NCBI RefSeq assembly: GCF_000379985.1
Contig: NZ_KB904107.1
Coordinates: 1-64,000 of the forward strand
Source: Streptococcus caballi DSM 19004
Lineage (GTDB): Bacteria > Bacillota > Bacilli > Lactobacillales > Streptococcaceae
Direction of reading: 5' to 3'
DNA: 64,000 nucleotides
Each line of letters begins with the position of its first letter. Position 1 is the stretch's first letter. A program made the position numbers and the translations under genes. Below the pieces are notes generated by a model. It was given only the letters and a program-made list of their open reading frames with translations. It made no database searches and was not told the origin of the DNA. Shown piece by piece: positions 1 through 7,802 of this stretch.

Positions 1-254
1 CTTTAGGATGTCTAATTGCATTTCGAGTTCTTTATTTCGTTTTCTGAGTTCTATCAACTCACGCTGTTCATCGGTCAGATGAACAACAGTTTTAAAGGAA
101 CCAGTTGTTCTTGCTTGTTTAACCCACTTGTCAAAGCTAGACGGGGTCAAGTCATACTCTTTGATAATCTCGCTTCGCTTCATACCTGTATTGTGTAGGT
201 CAACAAGAGTTGTTTAAACTCATCTGTGAAATGACGGCGAATTTTTCTAGACAT
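1..254 (-). pseudogene. IS3-family transposase OrfA, frameshifted and cut by the window edge
   Basis: Read on the minus strand from the ATG at 252-254 (RBS AGAGGAG just upstream), the product starts MSRKIRRHFTDEFKQ, the usual N-terminus of the helix-turn-helix OrfA of IS3-family elements. A frameshift near 205-215 then breaks the frame; the next frame continues with residues typical of OrfA (KRSEIIKEYDLTPSSFDKW) followed by a leucine-zipper-like stretch running off base 1. A single-base indel explains the break. OrfB would lie outside the window. The AT-rich sequence at about 280-305 may hold the IS end, but the partner terminal repeat is not visible. From there to about 526 I see no gene. 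Confidence 0.75.
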
Positions 255-526
255 ATCTGTTCTCCTCTTTTCTTTAGTGTAGAACACTTTATAGATTCTG
301 TCTAGTTTAGTGTAACCGATTCACATTGCAACTGGGATTATCAGCTGATGAGCTATTTTGGGGTTACGAATTGTGTGATTGACGGTTCTTCTTAACGAAA
401 AAGGTCTTTACTAGGAGTTACTTTGGTGTTTAAATCGTGTACAATATGAAAATTAGTTGCATACGAGAGCTTTACAATTGAAAATTTATGAAAAATAAAA
501 CGCCGCTTTCTTTATTGAAAATGGGG

Positions 527-838
527 CTAGTCAAACTCATAGGGAAGCATAATTGTCTCTATGCCGTGATTGTCAACGATATTGATAATCTCTGGAAAAA
601 ATGGGTCAAATGGAACATTGTAGTCAAAGACGATGAGAATATTTCTTTTGTGATCATGATATTCAAAAGAAAGTTTATTATTCTTTTGGGTAAGTCGAAA
701 AAGTAAGATGTTGTCTAGTGGAACAACGTCTTTGAGATAGTTATCAAGAAGGTCCCAGAAGGTATCTATAATATCATGGGGAAGACTTGTTGCAATACCG
801 AAGCTAGCATAACGTTCTTTTGTATTTTTAAATGCCAT
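527..838 (-). CDS. DUF960 family protein
   Basis: A 103-residue cytosolic protein beginning MAFKNTKERYASFGIAT, which I recognise as the DUF960 family found across streptococci and lactobacilli; no function is established. The start at 838 is chosen because a good ribosome binding site (AAAGGAG) lies 5 nt upstream, whereas the longer reading frame to 901 has none. It is followed on the same strand side by the DUF402 gene but separated from it by about 80 bp, so it may have its own transcript. No membrane segments or metal motifs are seen. Family assignment is fairly sure, role unknown. Confidence 0.75.
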   Translation of the reverse strand: MAFKNTKERYASFGIATSLPHDIIDTFWDLLDNYLKDVVPLDNILLFRLTQKNNKLSFEYHDHKRNILIVFDYNVPFDPFFPEIINIVDNHGIETIMLPYEFD

Positions 839-920
839 AGTATCTCCTTTCTTGATGAAGCTTATGATTATTTGACTAATAAAAACAGGAGTCAGGGTCA
901 TCTCCCAGCTCCTTGCAACT

Positions 921-1454
921 TTAACGATTCTTCAGTTCAAGATAACGTTTGTACCAAATGTCTATGTAGGCCTGTGAAAATGGTCCTTTTTTGTTGTTGA
1001 TCCAATCAACGAGGATCTTGACATTTTCTTTTAAAATGAAATCAATGTCTGGAGAATAACCCATTTCTTGCTTATGTAACTCATACTCGTCCACGTCTAA
1101 GAGTCTCTTTTCACCATCAGCAAACACTTTGACATCAAGGTCATAGTCGATATACTTCAGAGCCTCTTCATCTATGATTTGTGGGCTGGCAAGATTGCAG
1201 TAATAAGAAACGCCATTATCTCTAATCATTGCAATGATATTAAACCAGTATTTTTTATGGAAATAAACAATAGCTGGTTCACGAGTTACCCAACGTCGCC
1301 CATCACTCTCAGTGACGAGGGTATGATCATTCACGCCAATAACAGCATTTTCAGTTGTTTTTAGTACCATAGTGTCGCGCCAAGTACGGTGCAAACTACC
1401 ATCATGCTTATAACTTTGAATTGTAATAAAGTCGCCTTCTTTAGGTAATTTCAT
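921..1454 (-). CDS. DUF402 nucleoside tri-/diphosphate phosphatase (Ntdp-like)
   Basis: A 177-residue protein of the DUF402 family, whose Staphylococcus and Streptomyces members hydrolyse nucleoside tri- and diphosphates with divalent metal. The N-terminal beta-rich part contains [12 protein letters not shown], and the acidic stretch with [14 protein letters not shown] (around residues 108-125) carries the conserved Tyr and Asp residues that bind metal and phosphate in this family. Length fits the family. It lies between DUF960 and recX, all on the minus strand, with about 85 bp to recX, a grouping I know from other streptococci. The ATG at 1454 has only a weak Shine-Dalgarno (AAGTTGG). Confidence 0.8.
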   Translation of the reverse strand: MKLPKEGDFITIQSYKHDGSLHRTWRDTMVLKTTENAVIGVNDHTLVTESDGRRWVTREPAIVYFHKKYWFNIIAMIRDNGVSYYCNLASPQIIDEEALKYIDYDLDVKVFADGEKRLLDVDEYELHKQEMGYSPDIDFILKENVKILVDWINNKKGPFSQAYIDIWYKRYLELKNR

Positions 1455-1538
1455 GCCTTACCAACTTTCTACAATTAAACTTATCTGTTATAGTTTAGCA
1501 TAATTTTCTGAAAAAATCACTTCCAAAGTAATATTATC

Positions 1539-2315
1539 TTATAAATATTCTCTTAAAGCGCTTTTAATATCATCAAATCCGAACCCTTTTCGGGACAGAG
1601 CTTGTATCAATCGTTGTTTGAGTTCATAATCTTGGTATTTGCGGCTGTATTTAGGATAAAGTTTATCAAGCTCTTTGTAAATAAGTTCCTGTTCATTTTC
1701 CTCTTCACTTATGATATCTAACTGTTGGTAAGTCTCTTTTGCGGTCTGATAATCGAATCCCTTATTGGTTAATCGTTGAATTATTTTATCACGCAGAGCT
1801 TTCTGGGGGAGTTTGGTTTGATATTGGCGTAATAGTTTTTGGCTAAGTTTTTCCAAGAGTTCCGAAAAATCAAGTTTTGCCAGCTCTTCAGAGATGACTT
1901 GGGGGTCAATTCCTTTTTCTTTGAGCTTTTGTTGCAAAACGTAAGGTCCCTTATCTCCTGTTCCAAGGTTTTGTTGGAGGAGAGTTTCAGTGTATTTGCG
2001 GTCATTAAGCCAATTTTCTTTTTCTAGGCTGGTCAAAATTTGTGGAATGATAATCTTATCAATCTCGTGTTTGATAAGATAATCTCTGACTTCTTTTTTG
2101 CTGCGTTGTTTAAAGGAAAGATAGTGGAGCGCTAGGTTTTTTCCATAGGAAAATTGAGCATAGGACTTGATTTCTTCAAGCTCCTGCTGATTGACTTCTT
2201 TGTTCTTGCTTAACATAAAATGAACAATAGTGTCTTCAGTAATGTAAAGTTTTTCATTTCCATCTAATTCAAGCAGGTAAAGGCGTTTTTTCTTTTCAAT
2301 TTTAGTGATTTTCAT
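1539..2315 (-). CDS. recX: Recombination regulator RecX
   Basis: A 258-residue RecX, the cytosolic modulator of RecA filaments. Sequence shows the three-helix tandem repeats typical of the family, with SKKEVRDYLIKHEI (around residue 73) and DRKYTETLLQQNLGTGDKG (around 105). The length matches long Firmicute RecX proteins. The gene is divergent from the TPR-like gene at 2389. The start codon lies 7 nt after an extended -10 (TGA TATAAT read on the minus strand, 2323-2331) with no Shine-Dalgarno between, so the mRNA is predicted to be leaderless. Family call is secure; the leaderless reading is an inference from spacing. Confidence 0.92.
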   Translation of the reverse strand: MKITKIEKKKRLYLLELDGNEKLYITEDTIVHFMLSKNKEVNQQELEEIKSYAQFSYGKNLALHYLSFKQRSKKEVRDYLIKHEIDKIIIPQILTSLEKENWLNDRKYTETLLQQNLGTGDKGPYVLQQKLKEKGIDPQVISEELAKLDFSELLEKLSQKLLRQYQTKLPQKALRDKIIQRLTNKGFDYQTAKETYQQLDIISEEENEQELIYKELDKLYPKYSRKYQDYELKQRLIQALSRKGFGFDDIKSALREYL

Positions 2316-2322
2316 AGTTTTT

Positions 2323-2344
2323 ATTATATCAAAAATGGTAGAAT
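2323..2344. promoter_or_regulatory. Divergent extended -10 promoters for recX and the 2389 gene
   Basis: On the minus strand TGATATAAT (2323-2331) ends 7 nt before the recX ATG. On the plus strand TGGTAGAAT (2336-2344) precedes the gene at 2389 by about 45 nt. The two -10 elements are only 7 bp apart, so the polymerases should compete. No convincing -35 boxes are seen for either, in keeping with extended -10 promoters. Confidence 0.6.
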
Positions 2345-2388
2345 AGAGGTATTACTTCCTATTTAGATATTTAGAAAAGAGGTGTAAA

Positions 2389-3201
2389 ATGAAAGATTTC
2401 GATAAAGATGAAAGAGATAAAATTGTTGATTTTAATCGTTATCGTGAGGATAATAGGCTGAACGATGAGTGGCTAGATTACGATGACGATGATGAAGAGG
2501 ACTTTTCTGACTATCTGGAACGCCAATTGGAAATATTGGCTAAGAAGTTTCAAGGATGGCATCGTCCGTCCGATCTAACTTATGCTATGTATCGCAGTTT
2601 GGCTGATAACGAGAAAAAATTTAAAGGTGATGTAGTCGTTGATTACCAAGTTGAAATTTTGCGTGAACGTGATAGCAGCTTTTTGCATGGAAAATTCTCA
2701 ATTGCTAAGGTTGCCAAGAAGAATGGCCTCTATGGGCCCGCAATAGATCAGTTTCTAGAAATTTATCGCATGGATAAGTCTGATTATTTGGCTAGTCGCC
2801 GTGAGTTGATGGCTCTCTATGCCTTGAGTTATCGTTATGAGGAGGCTAAAAATCTCTACCTGTCCAAGACAGACTATGCGGATGATATTTATTTTTTGCT
2901 GCCACTTTTTATGCTAACTTTGTTGGCTGATAATTTGGATGAGGCCAATCAGTATCTGGAGCAGCTTGATCAGAATTGCCCTGATTGGGTTAATTTTTAT
3001 AGAGATGAAGCCTTTCCTTTAGCAGACGTCATGAAGGTCAGTGATATGGACGACATGTTTGACGAAGAAGACTGGGAGGTTAAACCCTCTGATCTTTACC
3101 TTGCTTTCGGTAAGATGATGCCTCTGGTCTTTAGTGCCCATGCTTATATTCACTCCTACCTCAAACACTATTATGAAGAAAAGGATAATCATTCAAAATG
3201 A
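2389..3201 (+). CDS. TPR-like cytosolic protein of unknown function
   Basis: A 270-residue acidic protein starting [20 protein letters not shown]. The first 50 residues are highly charged with a run of Asp/Glu (YDDDDEEDF). Residues about 95-210 form helical pairs that look like tetratricopeptide repeats ([47 protein letters not shown]). Near the end a second acidic patch ([12 protein letters not shown]) occurs. The RBS AGAGGTG sits 6 nt from the ATG. Its stop overlaps the start of rlmD by 4 bp, so the two are co-translated. A scaffold or adaptor role is plausible for TPR proteins, but nothing in the sequence gives a substrate. Confidence 0.75.
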   Translation: MKDFDKDERDKIVDFNRYREDNRLNDEWLDYDDDDEEDFSDYLERQLEILAKKFQGWHRPSDLTYAMYRSLADNEKKFKGDVVVDYQVEILRERDSSFLHGKFSIAKVAKKNGLYGPAIDQFLEIYRMDKSDYLASRRELMALYALSYRYEEAKNLYLSKTDYADDIYFLLPLFMLTLLADNLDEANQYLEQLDQNCPDWVNFYRDEAFPLADVMKVSDMDDMFDEEDWEVKPSDLYLAFGKMMPLVFSAHAYIHSYLKHYYEEKDNHSK

Positions 3202-4550
3202 CGATTGTAGTGAAACAAAGAATTCCTCTGAAAATCAAGCGCATGGGAATCAACGGTGAGGGGATTGGCTTTTACAAAAAGCAGCTGGTCTTTGTACCTG
3301 GTGCCCTCAAAGGTGAGGAAGTTTTTTGCCAAGTAACCAAGGTTGAGCGAAATTTTGCTGAGGCAAGACTACTCAAGGTCAATAAGGCATCTAAATTTCG
3401 AGTGAATCCCAGGTGTCCCATCTACGAAGAATGTGGTGGCTGTCAAATCATGCATTTGCGCTATGACAAGCAATTGGAGTTCAAGGCGGATCTGCTTAAA
3501 CAAGCTTTAAAAAAATTCCAACCGCAGGGCTTTGAAAAGTATGATATTCGTCCGACGATCGGAATGGAAAAACCTGAGCATTATCGTGCCAAGCTGCAAT
3601 TTCAAACTCGTCTTTTTAAGAATCAAGTTAAGGCGGGACTTTATGCAGAAGGCTCCCATCACTTGGTTCAATTGGATAATTGTCTGGTTCAAGACCAAGT
3701 GACTCAGGCCATCGTCAATGATGTCGCACAGCTTTTACAAAAATACAATCTACCCATCTATAATGAGCGTCAAATTGCTGGTGTGCGGACAGTTATGGTT
3801 CGTAGGGGTCAGGCAAGCGGTCAAGTTCAGCTGATTCTGGTCACTAGCAAGTCTTTGGATTTTTCAAGGTTGATTGAGGAGCTGACCGATAAATATCCTG
3901 CTATCAGGACTGTGGCTGTTAATCTTAATAAGAGCAAGTCCAGTGAAATTTATGGTGAGGAGACTCGAATCGTCTGGGGTCAAGAAAGCATCAGCGAGGA
4001 GGTCTTGGATTATCATTTTGCCTTGTCACCACGGGCTTTTTACCAGCTCAATCCTGAGCAGACTCAACAGCTTTACAGTCAGGCGGTACAGGCTTTGGAT
4101 GTCAATGAAAGCGATAATCTCATTGATGCCTACTGTGGTGTTGGAACGATTGGTTTTGCTTTTGCGGATAAGGTCAAGAGCGTGCGCGGTATGGATATTA
4201 TTCCTCAGGCCATTGCAGATGCTAAGAAAAATGCCAAGGCTCTCGGCTTTGACAATACGTATTATGAAGCTGGTAAAGCTGAGGATATTATTCCGAGATG
4301 GTACCGAGAAGGCTACCGTGCTAATGCTTTGATTGTTGATCCGCCTCGAACAGGTTTAGATAACAAACTACTAGCAACTATTTTGAAATATCAGCCTGAG
4401 AAGATGGTTTATGTCTCCTGCAATGTTTCCACATTGGCTCGTGATCTTGTAAAACTAGTTAAAGTCTATGATGTCAAATATATCCAAAGTGTTGACATGT
4501 TTCCCCATACAGCAAGGACAGAGGCGGTTGTGAAATTAGTGAGGAAATAA
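3198..4550 (+). CDS. rlmD: 23S rRNA (uracil-5-)-methyltransferase RlmD/RlmCD
   Basis: A 450-residue SAM-dependent RNA m5U methyltransferase of the TrmA/RumA family. An N-terminal TRAM domain (about 1-60) is followed by a cysteine cluster with the spacing C-x5-C-x2-C ([10 protein letters not shown], about residue 73) plus a later Cys (LDNCLVQ) that would hold a 4Fe-4S cluster. The Rossmann part has the SAM motif [13 protein letters not shown] and the catalytic tail [11 protein letters not shown], where the Cys is the nucleophile that attacks uracil C6. In S. pneumoniae the homologue RlmCD methylates both U747 and U1939; dual specificity here is inferred. Overlaps the upstream TPR-like gene by 4 bp and is followed by a terminator. 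Confidence 0.9.
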   Translation: MTIVVKQRIPLKIKRMGINGEGIGFYKKQLVFVPGALKGEEVFCQVTKVERNFAEARLLKVNKASKFRVNPRCPIYEECGGCQIMHLRYDKQLEFKADLLKQALKKFQPQGFEKYDIRPTIGMEKPEHYRAKLQFQTRLFKNQVKAGLYAEGSHHLVQLDNCLVQDQVTQAIVNDVAQLLQKYNLPIYNERQIAGVRTVMVRRGQASGQVQLILVTSKSLDFSRLIEELTDKYPAIRTVAVNLNKSKSSEIYGEETRIVWGQESISEEVLDYHFALSPRAFYQLNPEQTQQLYSQAVQALDVNESDNLIDAYCGVGTIGFAFADKVKSVRGMDIIPQAIADAKKNAKALGFDNTYYEAGKAEDIIPRWYREGYRANALIVDPPRTGLDNKLLATILKYQPEKMVYVSCNVSTLARDLVKLVKVYDVKYIQSVDMFPHTARTEAVVKLVRK

Positions 4551-4558
4551 GAAAAAAT

Positions 4559-4585
4559 CAAGTTTCATAGTGAGACTTGTTTTTT
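4559..4585 (+). terminator. Rho-independent terminator after rlmD
   Basis: Stem CAAGTTTC / GAGACTTG with a 5-nt loop, followed by six T. It starts 9 nt after the rlmD stop codon. Confidence 0.85.
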
Positions 4586-4683
4586 CTTGTCTTCTTTTAC
4601 TTAGAGATTTTGTTGAGGGGTTGCACGTTTTGCGTAGACCAAATGATCATTTTTACAAATCTACTAGCCAGCGGCAGCTATTT

Positions 4684-5619
4684 TTAAGAATGATTAGTCT
4701 TGTTAAACTGATTTCGATACTGTTTAGGGGTTAGTTGATAGTTCTTCTTGAATTGGCGATTGAAATTTGACAGGTTAGAGAAGCCAACTTGGCTGGCAAT
4801 TGTTTGGATAGGAAGGGGACTCCGCACTAGTAGCTCACAGGCCTTATTAAGCCGAACCTGTAGTAAAAATTCTAGACAGCTACTGCCAGTGTGTTGCTTA
4901 AAAATGGTCATAAAATGGGTTCGGCTGTATCCAAAATAGTCCGCTAAGAATGGGATGGTCAGGTTTTCAGCGTAGTGTGTGTTGATATAATCGATGAGTC
5001 TCTTGAGTTTCTGATATTTTTGATAGGTATCGTCAGTATAGTGCCGATTGACATAGCGAAACTTGAAGAGTAGGTAGAGAAATTCATGTAATTTTGATTT
5101 GAGCATCATGTCATAATAGAGTTTCTCCTCCTTAACGAGATCAAAAATCTCAAAGAGGCAGGTCTTGATTTTGTCATAACCTGGCATATCTACTTGAATG
5201 CGATTTGTCAGCTGAAAATGCCCATTGTGAATCGGTTGGAGGTAGCGCTGACTATAACTATCAATAGTCGAACGCCCCAGATTGTCCAGATGAATGCTGA
5301 AGGTATCGGTCACCTGCTCCTTGTCTGCGATAGGGTGGATGGAGTGCATATTTGACGGCTGAACCAAAATAATGTCTCCAGCTTGGCTATTAAAATAATC
5401 GTAATTGATATGATAGCGGGCCGTTCCCTGATGGACATAGATGATTTCAAATTCAGGGTGCCAGTGGTACATGATATCGGGGTAGCCGTGCTCAATTCGA
5501 ATATGATAAAAGTCGTAGGGAAAACCAGAGGGATCCTTGCGTATGGGTTGAGGTATTTTATTTGTCATTTTATTTCTGCCAGATTTTGTGAAAACAAGCT
5601 GAACTAGTCTGAAGGTCAC
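4684..5619 (-). CDS. AraC-family transcriptional regulator with cupin sensor
   Basis: A 311-residue regulator. The N-terminal half carries the cupin-like motif DIMYHWHPEFEIIYVHQG (about residues 49-66), the C-terminal 100 residues two helix-turn-helix units with the AraC signature (IPFLADYFGYSRTHFMTIFK and IQTIASQVGFSNLSNFNRQF). Sugar-responsive regulators of the MsmR/RafR type look like this, but the ligand is unknown. I chose the GTG at 5619 because AAGGG lies 5 nt upstream and an extended -10 (TGC TATAAT, minus strand 5656-5664) lies about 37 nt upstream; an ATG at 5568 is the alternative. It neighbours the OFA transporter and the enoate reductase operon and is the obvious candidate for their regulator, which is inference. 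Confidence 0.85.
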   Translation of the reverse strand: MTFRLVQLVFTKSGRNKMTNKIPQPIRKDPSGFPYDFYHIRIEHGYPDIMYHWHPEFEIIYVHQGTARYHINYDYFNSQAGDIILVQPSNMHSIHPIADKEQVTDTFSIHLDNLGRSTIDSYSQRYLQPIHNGHFQLTNRIQVDMPGYDKIKTCLFEIFDLVKEEKLYYDMMLKSKLHEFLYLLFKFRYVNRHYTDDTYQKYQKLKRLIDYINTHYAENLTIPFLADYFGYSRTHFMTIFKQHTGSSCLEFLLQVRLNKACELLVRSPLPIQTIASQVGFSNLSNFNRQFKKNYQLTPKQYRNQFNKTNHS

Positions 5620-5686
5620 TTGTTCCCTTTATTTTTTCATTTTTCTCGTTCTTCCATTATAGCACAGCGAATTTTGAAATGGATCC

Positions 5687-5720
5687 AAAAAAAGTTTGAA
5701 GTTATTTTCAAACTTTTTTA
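5687..5720. terminator. Bidirectional terminator between the AraC gene and OFA transporter
   Basis: Symmetric hairpin with stem AGTTTGAA / TTCAAACT flanked by A and T runs on both strands. It lies just after the stop of the minus-strand transporter gene (5739) and would end its transcript before the AraC promoter. Confidence 0.75.
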
Positions 5721-5738
5721 GCTTACAGATAAATCCCT

Positions 5739-6950
5739 TTAGGCAGATTTTTTCTTGGTTATTTTCATGTAGAGAGCGTTTAGTGCTAGTCCAACAAGAG
5801 CCAAGACGATGGCTACATAGAAAGCGTTAGAGTAGTTGCCCTTGTTAGTGGCAGCCATTTGCACAGCCACTTTTGGTGCAAAGAAGGCAGCCAATGAATA
5901 GCCAGTAAAGACGATACCATAGTTGACACCTTGATTAGTAGAACCATAATTTTCCATAACGATGGAAGGGAAGACGCCCATAACACCACCAAAGCAGATT
6001 CCCAGTCCAATAATACCCGCTGCAAAGCCGAATTGTCCTGGAACAAGGGTCAAAACAAGTAGAGCAGCAGCAACAACAGCGTAGATGACCATGACTGTCT
6101 TGCTACGACCGATTTTATCAGATACTGTTCCCCAGATAAAACGACCGCTAGAATTAGCGATGGAGTAAAGGCTGACGTATAGGGCAGCCGTTCCAGCAGA
6201 CAATCCGAACATGGATTGGCCAATTGGAGAGGCTTGAGAAGCAATCATAAGTCCAGAGAAAGCACCAATGAAAAACATGGAAATGATAACATAGAAAGTT
6301 GGTGTTTTGAGCATGTCTGTCCAAGTTTTATTAACAGCACCTTTAATAGTCTGAGCTGGTGGATTCCAACCTTCTGGTTTAAAGCCAGCAGGAGCAGGTT
6401 TAATGAAGTAGCTTGCCACAAGAGCAATGACAATGTAGACTAAGCCAATGACACGAAAGGCAAATTTAGCATCGTGTGATTGAATGAGGCTGCTAGCAAT
6501 AGGGGAAGCAATAACAGCAGCGAAGCCCATTCCTCCAGTCAAAATACCAGAAGCCAGACCACGCTTGTCTGGGAAGAGCCGAAGGGTGTTACTTAATGCA
6601 CCAGAATAAGCAAATCCTTGTCCAAGCCCAGCCATGAGACCGTAAGTGAGGTAAAGCATAGCGGGACTAGTCACAAAACCAGTTAGGAAGAAACCTGTAG
6701 CAAATAACAGAGCACCGATGGCAATGGTCCATTTGACGTAACCTTTATCAACTAGGTAACCGCCAAGTATCATAGGAATTGGACCAATGGCTGAGTTAAT
6801 GGTGAAGGCCATCATGATGTCTGACATGCTCCAGCCAGTCTGACCACTAAGCGGGCCAGCAAAAACGCTGAAGGCATAGACTGCTCCTGTACAGAGTAGG
6901 ATGGCAGTTGAGGCGGCAATGACTTGCCAACGATTGAGTTTATTTTTCAT
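5739..6950 (-). CDS. OFA-type MFS transporter (monocarboxylate/oxalate-formate antiporter family)
   Basis: A 403-residue integral membrane protein with about twelve hydrophobic segments. It begins MKNKLNRWQVIAASTAILLC and has the OFA-family features FSVFAGPLSGQTGWSMSDI in TM1-loop and GRFIWGTVSDKIGRSKT (about residues 268-284), the conserved MFS loop. Members carry oxalate, formate, lactate or related carboxylates; the substrate is not readable from sequence. A strong RBS (AAAGGAG) lies 8 nt from the ATG. The gene diverges from the flavin/enoate reductase operon at 7189 and shares a cre-containing regulatory region with it, so import or export of the unsaturated acid reduced by that enzyme is a reasonable inference. 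Confidence 0.85.
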   Translation of the reverse strand: MKNKLNRWQVIAASTAILLCTGAVYAFSVFAGPLSGQTGWSMSDIMMAFTINSAIGPIPMILGGYLVDKGYVKWTIAIGALLFATGFFLTGFVTSPAMLYLTYGLMAGLGQGFAYSGALSNTLRLFPDKRGLASGILTGGMGFAAVIASPIASSLIQSHDAKFAFRVIGLVYIVIALVASYFIKPAPAGFKPEGWNPPAQTIKGAVNKTWTDMLKTPTFYVIISMFFIGAFSGLMIASQASPIGQSMFGLSAGTAALYVSLYSIANSSGRFIWGTVSDKIGRSKTVMVIYAVVAAALLVLTLVPGQFGFAAGIIGLGICFGGVMGVFPSIVMENYGSTNQGVNYGIVFTGYSLAAFFAPKVAVQMAATNKGNYSNAFYVAIVLALVGLALNALYMKITKKKSA

Positions 6951-6996
6951 TAGGAAAGCTCCTTTCTTGTGAGAGTTTGTTTGCTAATTCACATGC

Positions 6997-7025
6997 ATAA
7001 TAACAGAATAAAATCCCCTTGTCAA
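6997..7025 (-). promoter_or_regulatory. Promoter of the OFA transporter gene
   Basis: On the minus strand a perfect -35 TTGACA (7020-7025) and -10 TATTAT (6997-7002) are 17 bp apart, with TGT in front of the -10. The start of the transporter lies about 47 nt downstream. The -35 overlaps a cre-like site. Confidence 0.8.
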
Positions 7026-7033
7026 CGCTTTCA
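7020..7033 (+). promoter_or_regulatory. cre site (CcpA operator) over the OFA promoter
   Basis: TGTCAACGCTTTCA matches the catabolite-responsive element consensus TGWAANCGNTNWCA at all but one defined position. It overlaps the -35 box of the minus-strand promoter, so CcpA binding should repress the transporter when glucose is present. Binding is inferred. Confidence 0.6.
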
Positions 7034-7068
7034 AAAATAAAAGTGAATAAAACCATGAATTTTTGTTG

Positions 7069-7107
7069 AAAATGATACAATTGTTCGAAAAAATGATATA
7101 ATTGTCC
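7069..7107. repeat. 21-bp-spaced direct repeats, candidate operator
   Basis: AAAATGATACAATTGTTC and AAAATGATATAATTGTCC are near-identical 18-mers whose ATGATA cores start 21 bp apart (7072 and 7093), two turns of the helix on one face. AraC-family proteins typically bind such direct repeats, and an AraC gene lies 2 kb away. The repeats sit midway between the divergent promoters. Confidence 0.55.
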
Positions 7108-7118
7108 TGATATCTGAG

Positions 7119-7154
7119 AGATAGCGTTTACAAAAACAGGTAAAGTAGTATAAT
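7119..7154 (+). promoter_or_regulatory. Promoter of the enoate reductase operon with overlapping cre site
   Basis: -35 TTTACA (7127-7132) and -10 TATAAT (7149-7154) are 16 bp apart, 35 bp before the ATG at 7189. The reverse complement of 7119-7132 reads TGTAAACGCTATCT, a cre site with one mismatch in the last position, covering the -35. Repression by CcpA on preferred sugars is expected from this layout. Confidence 0.7.
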
Positions 7155-7188
7155 CATACTAAAAAAACAATGTGAAAGAGGTAACATA

Positions 7189-7788
7189 ATGAAATTAGTT
7201 GCTATTGTTGGAACCAATTCTGACCGTTCAACCAATCGTAAGTTGCTCAAGTTCATGGCTAAGCATTTTGCGGACAAGGCTGACATTGAAATCTTGGAAA
7301 TCAAGGATTTGCCAGCCTTCAATGAGCCTGAGGACAAGAAAGCCCCTGCTGTGGTGGCCGCTTTTTCTGAAAAAATTGCTGGCGCTGACGGTGTTATCAT
7401 TTCGACACCTGAGTATGATCATACAATTCCAGCTCCTTTGGCTAGCGCCTTGGAATGGATTGCCTACACCAGCCGCGTTTTGATTAATAAGCCAACCATG
7501 ATTGTGGGATGCTCTCTAGGTGCTCTGGGAACGTCACGTGCCCAAGCACACTTGCGTCAAATCTTGGATGCTCCAGAGCTGAAAGCACGTGTCATGCCTG
7601 GAAGCGAGTTCTTCCTAGGGCATTCTGAACAAGTACTGGATGATGATTTCAATCTTAATAATGGGGAAAAAGTAGCAGAGTTGGAAGAGCACTTTGCTGA
7701 ATTTCAAGAATTTGTTACCATTACTAATAAAATCGTCAAACAAGCAGACACCGACCGCAAGCTTAAATTTGCTTGGGATGCCGAATAA
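7189..7788 (+). CDS. NADPH-dependent FMN reductase family protein
   Basis: A 199-residue flavodoxin-like flavin reductase of the NADPH_dep_FMN_red family. The phosphate loop [13 protein letters not shown] starts at residue 9, and the flavin-contact motif [18 protein letters not shown] is around residues 78-95. RBS AAGAGG is 8 nt upstream. It stands 14 nt before the next gene, whose first domain is its close paralogue (both begin [10 protein letters not shown]). In NADH:2-enoate (cinnamate-type) reductases of other bacteria a separate small FMN reductase feeds electrons to a three-domain partner; this gene fits that part. Electron transfer from NAD(P)H to the partner is an inference from that arrangement. 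Confidence 0.85.
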   Translation: MKLVAIVGTNSDRSTNRKLLKFMAKHFADKADIEILEIKDLPAFNEPEDKKAPAVVAAFSEKIAGADGVIISTPEYDHTIPAPLASALEWIAYTSRVLINKPTMIVGCSLGALGTSRAQAHLRQILDAPELKARVMPGSEFFLGHSEQVLDDDFNLNNGEKVAELEEHFAEFQEFVTITNKIVKQADTDRKLKFAWDAE

Positions 7789-7802
7789 TGGAGGGAGTCA
7801 TT

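Noticed and set aside
488..706. Plus-strand frame of 72 codons near the left end
   Set aside because: Runs antisense to the DUF960 gene, has no ribosome site, and its residues show no family pattern.
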